Part shown: one piece after another, positions 1 to 5,718 of the stretch
How positions within the stretch are numbered: the stretch's first letter is position 1
How the letters are laid out: the number at the start of each line of letters is the position of its first letter
Assembly (NCBI GenBank): GCA_017427625.1
Contig: JAFRSL010000047.1
Coordinates: 1-7,599, forward strand
DNA from: Synergistaceae bacterium
GTDB taxonomy: Bacteria > Synergistota > Synergistia > Synergistales > Aminobacteriaceae
Length of the DNA: 7,599 nt
Direction of reading: 5' to 3'
Position numbers and translations under genes: made by a program
The notes under the pieces: generated by a model
Seen by the model: the letters and a program-made list of their open reading frames with translations, nothing else
Database searches by the model: none
What the model was told of the DNA's origin: nothing

Positions 1-1
1 A

Positions 2-448
2 CCGCTCTCATACATCTACGAGAACATGAACATGGCGTTGATGCTCCTCTTGATGTCATTCGTCGTAATCCAGGCAGTTGTCAGGATTGCAGGGCGAAAA
101 TTCTCCGAGAAACTCGTGGCACCAATACACAGACTTAGCCAAGATGTTGAGGAAATCAGCGGCGGCGACCTTGAACACAGGGCAGAAGTAATGAGCGATG
201 ACGAGATAGGAGAACTCGCAAAGAACTTCAACGGAATGACGGAATCACTCAGGAAATATATCGCTAACCTTGCTGACGTTACGGCCGAGAAGGAACGGAT
301 TGGCGCGGAGCTTAACATAGCGACTCAGATTCAGGCTGACATGCTCCCGAAGATAATTCCTCCCTTCCTTAACCACGAAGCATTCGACATCAGCGCGACA
401 ATGTACCCTGCGAAGGAAGTCGGCGGAGATTCTATGACTTCTTCATGA
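2..448 (+). CDS. HAMP-SpoIIE phosphatase, N-terminal fragment (5' partial, frameshifted)
   Basis: This is the N-terminal part of a membrane-anchored PP2C-type serine phosphatase of the SpoIIE/RsbU family. The reading frame is open from base 2, so the true start lies left of the window and the ATG at 26 is probably internal. In window numbering, residues 9-27 form a hydrophobic membrane helix. A HAMP domain follows (about 28-82, with APIHRL and DEIGELAKNFN), then a linker helix with LNIATQIQADMLP, the usual lead-in to this phosphatase domain. The frame runs into the conserved metal-site motif VGGD and then reads MTSS and stops. Inserting one T after the GAT codon at 428-430 restores the family sequence GGDFYDFFM and joins this frame to the one starting at 445. 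I infer that this fragment and the next entry are one gene broken by a single-base deletion or a sequencing error. The sensor region lies outside the window. Confidence 0.85.
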   Translation, partial: PLSYIYENMNMALMLLLMSFVVIQAVVRIAGRKFSEKLVAPIHRLSQDVEEISGGDLEHRAEVMSDDEIGELAKNFNGMTESLRKYIANLADVTAEKERIGAELNIATQIQADMLPKIIPPFLNHEAFDISATMYPAKEVGGDSMTSS

Positions 449-1458
449 TTGATGACGACCATTTGGCTCTTGTCATGGCCGATGTCTCAGGGAAGGGAGT
501 CCCTGCTGCGCTCTTCATGGTCATAGCGAAAACTCTCATCAAGAACCGCTCCATGATGGGAGGCACTCCGGGCGAAATACTCCATGACGTGAACAACCAG
601 CTATGCGAGAGCAACGATTCGTCCCTGTTCGTTACCGTTTGGCTCGGAATACTTGAACTTTCGACGGGAAAAGTCATTGCTTCAAACGCGGGCCATGAAC
701 CCCCGGCGGTCAGAAGGGCAGGAGGAAAGTATGAGCTTTTCGAGACGACTCAGAACACCGCAGTTGCAATAATTGAGGATATGGAGTTCACGGACGGCGA
801 GTTCCAGCTTGAACACCTCGTCACGATCTATCTTTACACCGACGGGGTAACTGAAGCGACGAACATTAACCGGCAGCTTTACGGCACTGAGAGAATGATA
901 GATGAACTCAACAAAACTCTAGGTGCCCCCGCTGATGAAGTCCTGAGCATAATGAACAAGTCAGTCATGGATTTCACGGGCGAGGCCATGCAGTTCGATG
1001 ACCTTACAATGCTTTGCCTTCAGTTCTTCGGGAGGCCTGACGAGCTTACTGTTGAGGCGAAGACGGAGAGGCTTCATGATGTCATAGCTTTCGTTGACGA
1101 GTACCTCGAAAAGTGGGGCTGCCCTATGGATTTCATCTCTGAGATAGAGCTTGCGGTCGAGGAAATTTTCGTGAACATCGCGCATTACGCCTACAATGAC
1201 AAAGAGGGCGGAGGCACTGCGACAATCAGCATCCGTTATCTTGGCAAGGACGTTGAGATCATCTTCACCGACAGCGGAACTCCGTATAACCCTCTCGAAC
1301 ACGATGACCCTGATATTACGCTGAGTGCCGAAGAGAGGGAGATAGGCGGTCTCGGAATCTATATCGTCAAGCAGAGCATGAACTCGGTATCCTATGAGTA
1401 CATCGGCGACAACAACGTCCTCAAAATACGCAAGGACATACATGAAACTGAAGAATAG
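445..1458 (+). CDS. SpoIIE phosphatase plus RsbW-like HATPase, C-terminal part of frameshifted gene
   Basis: This is the continuation of the phosphatase interrupted near 430. The ATG at 445 is the first Met in frame, not a credible native start. Residues 1-193 carry PP2C/SpoIIE motifs: ADVSGKG (12-18, metal-binding Asp13), NAGHE (81-85), YTDGVTEA (131-138) and FDDLTML (184-190, Asp185/186). Residues about 205-330 form a GHKL ATPase domain of the anti-sigma-factor kinase type (HATPase_c_2), with an N-box around AVEEIFVNIAHYAY (Asn244), a G1 box DSGTPYNP (276-283) and a G2 box GGLGIYIVK (301-309). In known systems such phosphatases dephosphorylate STAS anti-sigma antagonists, and RsbW-type domains phosphorylate them or bind sigma factors. 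One chain carrying both suggests a self-contained partner-switching regulator. No STAS protein or sigma factor lies in the window. The domain calls are firm; partners and signal are unknown. Confidence 0.88.
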   Translation: MIDDDHLALVMADVSGKGVPAALFMVIAKTLIKNRSMMGGTPGEILHDVNNQLCESNDSSLFVTVWLGILELSTGKVIASNAGHEPPAVRRAGGKYELFETTQNTAVAIIEDMEFTDGEFQLEHLVTIYLYTDGVTEATNINRQLYGTERMIDELNKTLGAPADEVLSIMNKSVMDFTGEAMQFDDLTMLCLQFFGRPDELTVEAKTERLHDVIAFVDEYLEKWGCPMDFISEIELAVEEIFVNIAHYAYNDKEGGGTATISIRYLGKDVEIIFTDSGTPYNPLEHDDPDITLSAEEREIGGLGIYIVKQSMNSVSYEYIGDNNVLKIRKDIHETEE

Positions 1459-1473
1459 AGGGGATTATTCGTT

Positions 1474-2550
1474 ATGCTTATCTCACGTCAAAAAGAGTTG
1501 GCAGACCGTCAAAGGGAAGCGGCCGAACGAAAAGCTGAACGTCAAAAGAAGGAAGCTGAACGCAAGAAGAAGCTCGCAAAATATCAGCATGAACTGACCG
1601 AACTTGAGCAGGCTTACCAACTGGGCAGCTTTCAGTTTTTCGTGGTCTGCGGGCCTGAAGGGTCAGGGAAAACGATGCTTGTTCAGGAGTTCTGCGGCTG
1701 GAAGAAAAGGATATTCTTCAAGGCTTCAGGGAAGGATATAGCAAGCCTTCAGAGTTTCGCGGAAAGATTGCAGGGACGCTACGATAAACCTTGCGCTTTC
1801 ACTGACTGGAAAAACGCATTCAAATATGTTGCGGACAAAGAGCAGGACAAAAACAGAATGAGCGAGCGCCTTGTTCTGGTTCTTCATGAGTTTCCTGACC
1901 CTGTGAGGCGTGATGACAAATTCATGGAGATGTTCAAGGAAGCAATAGAACAGAATTTGAGCCGGACAAAAATATTCCTGATACTTGTGAGCAGCGATAT
2001 GGAGTTTTCGCAGAAATACTTTCTCGATGAAGACGCGCTACTCCACAAGAACATGAGCGGCTGTATACGCATTGAGAACACGACGCTTAACGATGATGAA
2101 GCTGAGAAAATTGCGGACGAGGCGGCAAGAATGGCAAAGGGTATCAGCAATGCCCGAATGAAGATACAGAAGTTCTCGGCCGATGACATTATTCTCCGCG
2201 AGGGCGAGACCAACGACGCAATCTACAAGATCATAACCGGCTCTGCTGTCTGCTGGTTCAAGTATGGCACTGATGACGAGTACGTTCTTTCGAGCGTGGC
2301 AGACGGTGAATGCTTCGTGGAGTATTCTGTTTTGACGGGAGAACCTAGCATTTACACGGTTGTGGCGTTCAGCGATATGATTGTCATGAAGATAACGAAA
2401 GATGACCTGATTACATTCGTTGAGATGAACGCGAAGAATGCCATCGACATTATGGGCAACACGGCAAGAATGCTCAACGTTATGGCGATGAATATCGATA
2501 TGCTACGAAGCGAGGGGACTTCAAGTAACCTACAGCCCGACAACGTATAA
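1474..2550 (+). CDS. P-loop ATPase fused to degenerate cyclic-nucleotide-binding-like domain
   Basis: This 358-aa protein matches no standard named gene I know. Residues 1-48 are a very Lys/Glu/Arg/Gln-rich helix, probably a coiled coil. Residues about 50-200 look like an AAA/archaeal-type (STAND-like) ATPase: Walker A GPEGSGKT at 60-67, a Walker B-like strand LVLVLHEF at 133-140 where the usual Asp is His138 followed by Glu139, and a sensor-like strand ILVSSD at 170-175. Residues about 231-335 have the shape of a Crp-family cNMP-binding domain (IILREGETNDAIYKIITGSA, then GECFVEYSVLTGEPSIYTVVA). The phosphate-binding cassette is altered: the usual FGE is FVE and the Arg after GEP is absent, so ordinary cAMP binding is doubtful. 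No DNA-binding helix-turn-helix follows. The start has a GAGGGG site at 1458-1463, 10 bases before the ATG. The gene is 15 bases from the phosphatase gene, which implies one operon and a linked signalling role. No membrane segment is visible. Confidence 0.85.
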   Translation: MLISRQKELADRQREAAERKAERQKKEAERKKKLAKYQHELTELEQAYQLGSFQFFVVCGPEGSGKTMLVQEFCGWKKRIFFKASGKDIASLQSFAERLQGRYDKPCAFTDWKNAFKYVADKEQDKNRMSERLVLVLHEFPDPVRRDDKFMEMFKEAIEQNLSRTKIFLILVSSDMEFSQKYFLDEDALLHKNMSGCIRIENTTLNDDEAEKIADEAARMAKGISNARMKIQKFSADDIILREGETNDAIYKIITGSAVCWFKYGTDDEYVLSSVADGECFVEYSVLTGEPSIYTVVAFSDMIVMKITKDDLITFVEMNAKNAIDIMGNTARMLNVMAMNIDMLRSEGTSSNLQPDNV

Positions 2551-2586
2551 AAATTTCCCCTCAGCTCAAAACTGGGGGATTTTTTC
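2551..2586 (+). terminator. Rho-independent terminator after the phosphatase/ATPase operon
   Basis: The hairpin has left arm 2557-2564 (CCCC, T, CAG), a 7-base loop, and right arm 2572-2578 (CTGGGGG). One T is bulged or wobble-paired. A T-tract follows at 2580-2585. It sits directly after the stop codon of the ATPase gene and closes the first transcription unit. Confidence 0.85.
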
Positions 2587-2637
2587 TTACCCTGCTTTCA
2601 GATATTTTCACTTAGACAAAGATACGTAATTCTACTT

Positions 2638-2668
2638 TTGAAAAAAAAAAAAATAAGTAACCTATAAT
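2638..2668 (+). promoter_or_regulatory. Sigma-70-type promoter with an A13 spacer
   Basis: There is a perfect -10 box TATAAT at 2663-2668. The best -35 candidate is TTGAAA at 2638-2643, with a 19-bp spacer that is longer than optimal. An unbroken run of 13 A (2641-2653) overlaps the -35 and fills most of the first half of the spacer. Transcription would start near 2675, about 30 bases before the TTG start of the next gene. The -10 is convincing; the -35 assignment is less so. Confidence 0.6.
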
Positions 2669-2704
2669 TCATTACAAATCTTAAAGGTTAAGGAGTGGTT
2701 ACAG

Positions 2705-3040
2705 TTGAGCAAGATGTTCAAAGTAGTATGTGCATCAATGCTTATAGTAGCGTTCGCATTCACGTTCGATGCTGACGTGGCACTCGCAAAACGTCGCAGG
2801 CCGCAGCCCGTCCCGAAAGAGGAATTGGAGCGCAGGGAAAGAGAGCGCATTCTGAACTCGCAGTTGGGCCGTGAGCTTATCGAATGGGACCGCAAGTACG
2901 GATCTGGCGCACAGAAGAGACACGACGAGGAATTACAGCGTGAAATGGAAAGGCGCAGGAAGAAGAAGGAAATAGAGAGAAAGGCTCTCGAAGATGCTGA
3001 AATACTCGGCGAAATCATCGGCGAAGAGCTGCGGAAGTAA
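2705..3040 (+). CDS. Small exported, highly charged coiled-coil protein (unknown function)
   Basis: I do not recognise this 111-aa protein. It starts with TTG, chosen because AAGGAG at 2690-2695 is 9 bases upstream; the nearest ATG (2714) would be 18 bases away. Residues 1-28 are a signal peptide: Lys near the N-terminus, hydrophobic core MLIVAFAFTF, and a signal peptidase I-like ALA site at 26-28. The mature part begins KRRRPQPVP and is then almost entirely charged helix rich in Glu, Arg and Lys (EELERRERERI, REMERRRKKKEIERKALE), probably coiled coil, in the periplasm or at the cell surface. There are no cysteines in the mature part and no lipobox. It is the first gene of a two-gene unit with the solute-binding protein 12 bases downstream, so it may assist or accompany that protein; this is inference from position only. 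Confidence 0.75.
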   Translation: MSKMFKVVCASMLIVAFAFTFDADVALAKRRRPQPVPKEELERRERERILNSQLGRELIEWDRKYGSGAQKRHDEELQREMERRRKKKEIERKALEDAEILGEIIGEELRK

Positions 3041-3052
3041 GGAGGATTCACA

Positions 3053-3841
3053 ATGAGACTGAATAGAAAATTTGTGCTCGTTCTCGTGGCTGTAGCGATT
3101 CTTTCTGTTGCCGCTCTTCCGGCAATGGCTGCCCGTGTTGAGACAATGAACGACTTGATGTCCGCAAAAGTCGGCGTTCAGGCTGGCTCTGTGTCGGAGA
3201 GGATCATCAAGATTCTTCTGGAAGGTTCTGACGGCGAGGCTGTGTCTTTCGAGAATGTCTATGACATCGTTAAAGCCTTGAAAGCTCACCTGATTGACGC
3301 TGCTGTTATGGACAAGACTCCGGCGAGGTATTTTGCCATAACGGAACGTGAAAGCCTGCGTCTTCTTGCCAATGAACCTGTCTCGAAAAACCTGCCTTAC
3401 GCAATCGCTTTCAGGAAAGGTGATGCGCTTCGTGAAAAGGTCAACAAGGCTCTCGCTGAACTCAAGGCGGACGGTACACGCAACAAAATCATCGCCAAGT
3501 ACATCGTCGGCTACCCTGAGCCTGGAGAGATCGACTTCAACCAGAACGACAACTACGAAAAGCTGTGGGTGGGTTGCGCGGCTGGCTTCCCTCCTTACGA
3601 GATGAGGAGCAGACACGGCTTCTACGGAATCGACATCGAACTTAGTGCGGCAATCGCCAAGAAGCTGGGAATGGAACTTGTAATCGCTGACTACAGGTTC
3701 GAGGATCTTGCTGAAGCTCTGCTTGACGGGAAAATCGACATGATTTGCTCCGCCGTCAGCGTCAATGAGGAACGCAAGGAATTCCTCGACTTCTCAGAGC
3801 CCTACGACTCGGACCAGCAGTTCATCGTGGTATTGAAGTAA
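3053..3841 (+). CDS. Periplasmic amino-acid-type solute-binding protein with swapped lobe order
   Basis: This 262-aa exported protein belongs to the SBP_bac_3 family, which binds polar amino acids for ABC transporters or sensors. A signal peptide spans residues 1-26 (hydrophobic VLVLVAVAIL, cleavage after AMA). Segment 35-151 matches what is normally the second half of the family: KVGVQAGSV (39-47), IDAAVMD (81-87), NLPYAIAFRKGD (113-124) and the C-terminal helix NKALAELKADGT (131-142). Segment 169-262 matches the normal first half: EKLWVGCAAGFPPYEM, YGIDIELSAAIAKKLG, GKIDMICSAVSVNEER and FLDFSEPY. The usual ligand carboxylate Arg (Arg241) and amino-group Asp (Asp87) are both present, so binding looks intact despite the permuted order. 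The length is close to that of a normal single SBP. An AAGGAGG site (3039-3045) lies 7 bases before the ATG. No permease or ATPase gene is adjacent, so the partner is unknown. Confidence 0.9.
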   Translation: MRLNRKFVLVLVAVAILSVAALPAMAARVETMNDLMSAKVGVQAGSVSERIIKILLEGSDGEAVSFENVYDIVKALKAHLIDAAVMDKTPARYFAITERESLRLLANEPVSKNLPYAIAFRKGDALREKVNKALAELKADGTRNKIIAKYIVGYPEPGEIDFNQNDNYEKLWVGCAAGFPPYEMRSRHGFYGIDIELSAAIAKKLGMELVIADYRFEDLAEALLDGKIDMICSAVSVNEERKEFLDFSEPYDSDQQFIVVLK

Positions 3842-3883
3842 GACAACACCGAACCCGAAATAAAACTTCTTTCTTACGAATTT

Positions 3884-3917
3884 TACCCCTCACTCAAATC
3901 CGGAGGGGTATTTTCTT
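3884..3917 (+). terminator. Rho-independent terminator after the solute-binding protein gene
   Basis: A perfect 8-bp stem, TACCCCTC (3884-3891) with GAGGGGTA (3903-3910), encloses an 11-base loop. TTTTCTT follows. It lies between convergent genes, but the opposite strand lacks a T-tract after the stem, so it mainly serves the plus-strand unit. Confidence 0.85.
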
Positions 3918-3919
3918 CT

Positions 3920-4561
3920 CTAATGCCACTTGAACGGAGGCTCAGTGTAACCGTAGAACGCATACTCCGCCCCAGTCCTTTCAGCCCAGCCGCGATTGCC
4001 GTAATCATAGTGCCACCACTCGGAAGGATAGTTGCTGAACCCCGCGCCTGTCATTAAACGGAGAAGTAGCTTCCTGTTCGATGCGGCTATGACGTTGTCG
4101 TGTGTCTCGTAGTAATACGTGTGTGAATGTTCCTCAGTGTCATCGAAATTCCCGCCCATGTCGAGAAGCCGGCCGTACCTGTCCGCTAGCGTCAAGTCCA
4201 AAGCTCCGCCCGTCAAATGCCATGATACTGACTCATATTCCTTTGAGGGAGGGTAAACGAACACTGCCGCATGTCTTTGCGCGTCATCGTGGGAGTGTCC
4301 CTTCGCTTTCATTCGCTCAACCATTTTCTCGAACAGCAATTTCTGAAGCTCATAGCTCCTCCAGCCATCCCAAATAACGATCCTCATACCGTCAGGCAAA
4401 GACTCCGTAACCTTCAGCAGTCTCTCGTATACTCCCTCGCGAATCCAAACGTCAGGGATTGATCCTTTCAGCCCCTCGCCGTAATACCAGCTTCGAGCAA
4501 CTATCTTCTCAGGGTAAAGACTCGCCTGCACAAGCGGTTCATTGTTCTCGCGTAATTCCAT
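3920..4561 (-). CDS. ddpX: D-alanyl-D-alanine dipeptidase (VanX/DdpX type, peptidase M15D)
   Basis: This 213-aa zinc dipeptidase of the VanX family would hydrolyse D-Ala-D-Ala. The family signature is complete: WDGWRSYELQ (64-73, transition-state Arg68), SWHLTGGALDLTL (113-125, zinc ligands His115 and Asp122) and EWWHYDYG (181-188, catalytic Glu181 and zinc ligand His184). The spacing is almost the same as in VanX (His116, Asp123, Glu181, His184). There is no signal peptide, so the enzyme is probably cytoplasmic. A GGAGG site at 4571-4575 (minus strand) stands 9 bases before the ATG. No vanH, vanA, vanR or vanS lies nearby, so this is not a van resistance cluster. Recovery of D-Ala from cell-wall turnover, as proposed for DdpX, is more likely. 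The gene is single and divergent from the HIT gene. Confidence 0.93.
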   Translation of the reverse strand: MELRENNEPLVQASLYPEKIVARSWYYGEGLKGSIPDVWIREGVYERLLKVTESLPDGMRIVIWDGWRSYELQKLLFEKMVERMKAKGHSHDDAQRHAAVFVYPPSKEYESVSWHLTGGALDLTLADRYGRLLDMGGNFDDTEEHSHTYYYETHDNVIAASNRKLLLRLMTGAGFSNYPSEWWHYDYGNRGWAERTGAEYAFYGYTEPPFKWH

Positions 4562-4578
4562 GTGATTGTTCCTCCGTA

Positions 4579-4607
4579 TTAGTATCAGGCTGATTATACG
4601 ATATAAT
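4579..4607 (+). promoter_or_regulatory. Putative promoter of the HIT-yigZ-MBL operon
   Basis: The -10 box is TATAAT at 4602-4607. At 17-bp spacing the -35 position reads TTAGTA (4579-4584), only a half match to consensus. Transcription would start near 4614, about 29 bases before the HIT start codon. The promoter overlaps the one for the divergent dipeptidase gene. Confidence 0.5.
4593..4598 (-). promoter_or_regulatory. Putative -10 box of the dipeptidase gene
   Basis: On the minus strand this reads TATAAT. A start near 4586 would leave a leader of about 25 bases containing the GGAGG site. No good -35 box is visible at 16-19 bp spacing, so the promoter is weak or factor-dependent. It lies 3 bp from the plus-strand TATAAT at 4602-4607. 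Confidence 0.5.
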
Positions 4608-4642
4608 TCATGGCGTTCACGAAATTTTAAGGGGGTAATAAA

Positions 4643-5128
4643 ATGCAGCAGCTATACGCATCATGGAGAATGTCATACATCGAAGCACCAAAGCACGAGG
4701 GTTGCATATTCTGCGACTTTCCGGCGGAACACAAAGATGACGAGCATTTCATAGTACACAGGGGCGAGTCATGCTTCGTAATAATGAACCTCTACCCGTA
4801 CAATCCCGGCCACATGATGGTGATTCCCTACAGGCACACGAACGTCTACGAGGGACTGACCGACGCTGAGGCTATGGAGATTCACACACTGACATCAAAG
4901 GCTCTCCGCGTCCTCAAAAGCGTGATGCACCCTGATGGTTTCAACATGGGCATAAACTTGGGAAGGACGGCAGGAGCAGGGGTTGACGGACACCTTCACA
5001 GGCACATAGTCCCGCGTTGGAACGGCGATAACAACTTCATGCCGGTTATAGGCGAGACGAGGGTACTTTCTGACGCAATCGCTAACTCGTGGCGGAAGAT
5101 AAAAGATGCGTGGGATGAATGCCTTTAG
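4643..5128 (+). CDS. HIT-family nucleotide hydrolase/phosphorylase (Ap4A phosphorylase-like)
   Basis: This 161-aa cytoplasmic protein belongs to the histidine-triad superfamily, whose members cleave or phosphorolyse nucleoside phosphate links such as Ap3A/Ap4A through a nucleotidyl-His intermediate. The triad HLHRHIVPRW is at 117-126, with His119 the expected nucleophile. The run NLGRTAGAGVDGH (105-117) before it and WNGDNNFMPV (126-135) after it are typical of the branch containing bacterial Ap4A phosphorylase-type HIT proteins. CIFC at 21-24 is the N-terminal zinc half-site common in this branch. Length is normal and nothing is missing. An AAGGGGG site (4629-4635) lies 7 bases before the ATG. 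The stop overlaps the yigZ start by 10 bases, indicating co-translation. The exact substrate cannot be read from sequence. Confidence 0.93.
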   Translation: MQQLYASWRMSYIEAPKHEGCIFCDFPAEHKDDEHFIVHRGESCFVIMNLYPYNPGHMMVIPYRHTNVYEGLTDAEAMEIHTLTSKALRVLKSVMHPDGFNMGINLGRTAGAGVDGHLHRHIVPRWNGDNNFMPVIGETRVLSDAIANSWRKIKDAWDECL

Positions 5129-5718
5129 AGCCTGAAAGCCCCGCAAAATACGAGGAGAAGATAAAGCGTTCGGTATTCATTGCCGACGTTTTCCCTTGCC
5201 ATGACGAGGAGGAAGCACGCAGCATTCTCGCTGATGTAACGTCGAAATACAGGGACGCTACGCATAATTGCCGGGCTTACGTTCTCGCGGACGGTACGGA
5301 ATACAGCTCCGATGACGGCGAGCCTTCGGGGACTGCGGGGAAGCCCATACTCGGCGCGATAAAGCGTTCGGGTCTCGTAAATGTCATGGTGATCGTAACG
5401 AGGTATTTCGGGGGCGTTAAGCTTGGAGTGAGGGGGCTTATTGACGCTTATGGTGATACGGCCACGAAAGCCCTTGAGGTTTGCGGGAAGATTGAGAGAG
5501 TCATTACGTCGACATTCCGGATCGCTCTCGGATATAACGCTGTAGGGAATGTTACGAGGCTCCTTGAGGGTACGGGGGCTGTAAATCTGAGGTGGGATTA
5601 CACGGAGAATGTGAACGTTTCGGCTGACGTTCCGGAAGGTGAATGTGAGAGGATAGCGCGTGAACTTGAGGAGATGAAAGCGCGGGGGATTATTGCGGAA
5701 TGGGAGAAGGTATCATGA
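5119..5718 (+). CDS. yigZ: YigZ/IMPACT family protein (UPF0029 + DUF1949)
   Basis: This 199-aa protein has full family length. The N-terminal IMPACT/UPF0029 domain (about 15-120) carries YSSDDGEPSGTAGKPIL (61-77) and VTRYFGGVKLGVRGL (92-106), the family hallmarks. The C-terminal part (about 132-195) fits the small ferredoxin-like DUF1949 domain. In eukaryotes IMPACT affects translation control through GCN1; the bacterial YigZ role is not well defined, so no reaction is claimed. The ATG at 5119 lies inside the end of the HIT gene with no clear ribosome binding site of its own, which suggests translational coupling. Its TGA stop shares ATGA with the next gene. This normal use of TGA argues that TGA is a true stop in this organism. 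Confidence 0.93.
   Translation: MPLEPESPAKYEEKIKRSVFIADVFPCHDEEEARSILADVTSKYRDATHNCRAYVLADGTEYSSDDGEPSGTAGKPILGAIKRSGLVNVMVIVTRYFGGVKLGVRGLIDAYGDTATKALEVCGKIERVITSTFRIALGYNAVGNVTRLLEGTGAVNLRWDYTENVNVSADVPEGECERIARELEEMKARGIIAEWEKVS

Noticed and set aside
425..448. Programmed -1 frameshift in the phosphatase gene
   Set aside because: GGAGATTCTATG contains no X XXY YYZ slippery heptamer and no obvious stimulatory hairpin. Family proteins normally read straight through this motif.
961..1443. Minus-strand open frame of 160 codons
   Set aside because: It is antisense to the HATPase domain and has no family resemblance.
2933..3616. Long minus-strand open frame of 227 codons
   Set aside because: It lies antisense to the solute-binding protein gene, has no recognisable domain or ribosome binding site, and is explained by the codon bias of the real gene.
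3053..3841. Solute-binding protein as two frameshifted gene pieces or an assembly join
   Set aside because: The frame is continuous, has one signal peptide at the true N-terminus and a smooth linker, and the total length equals one normal SBP. An assembly chimera remains possible but would have to join in frame at both hinge strands.
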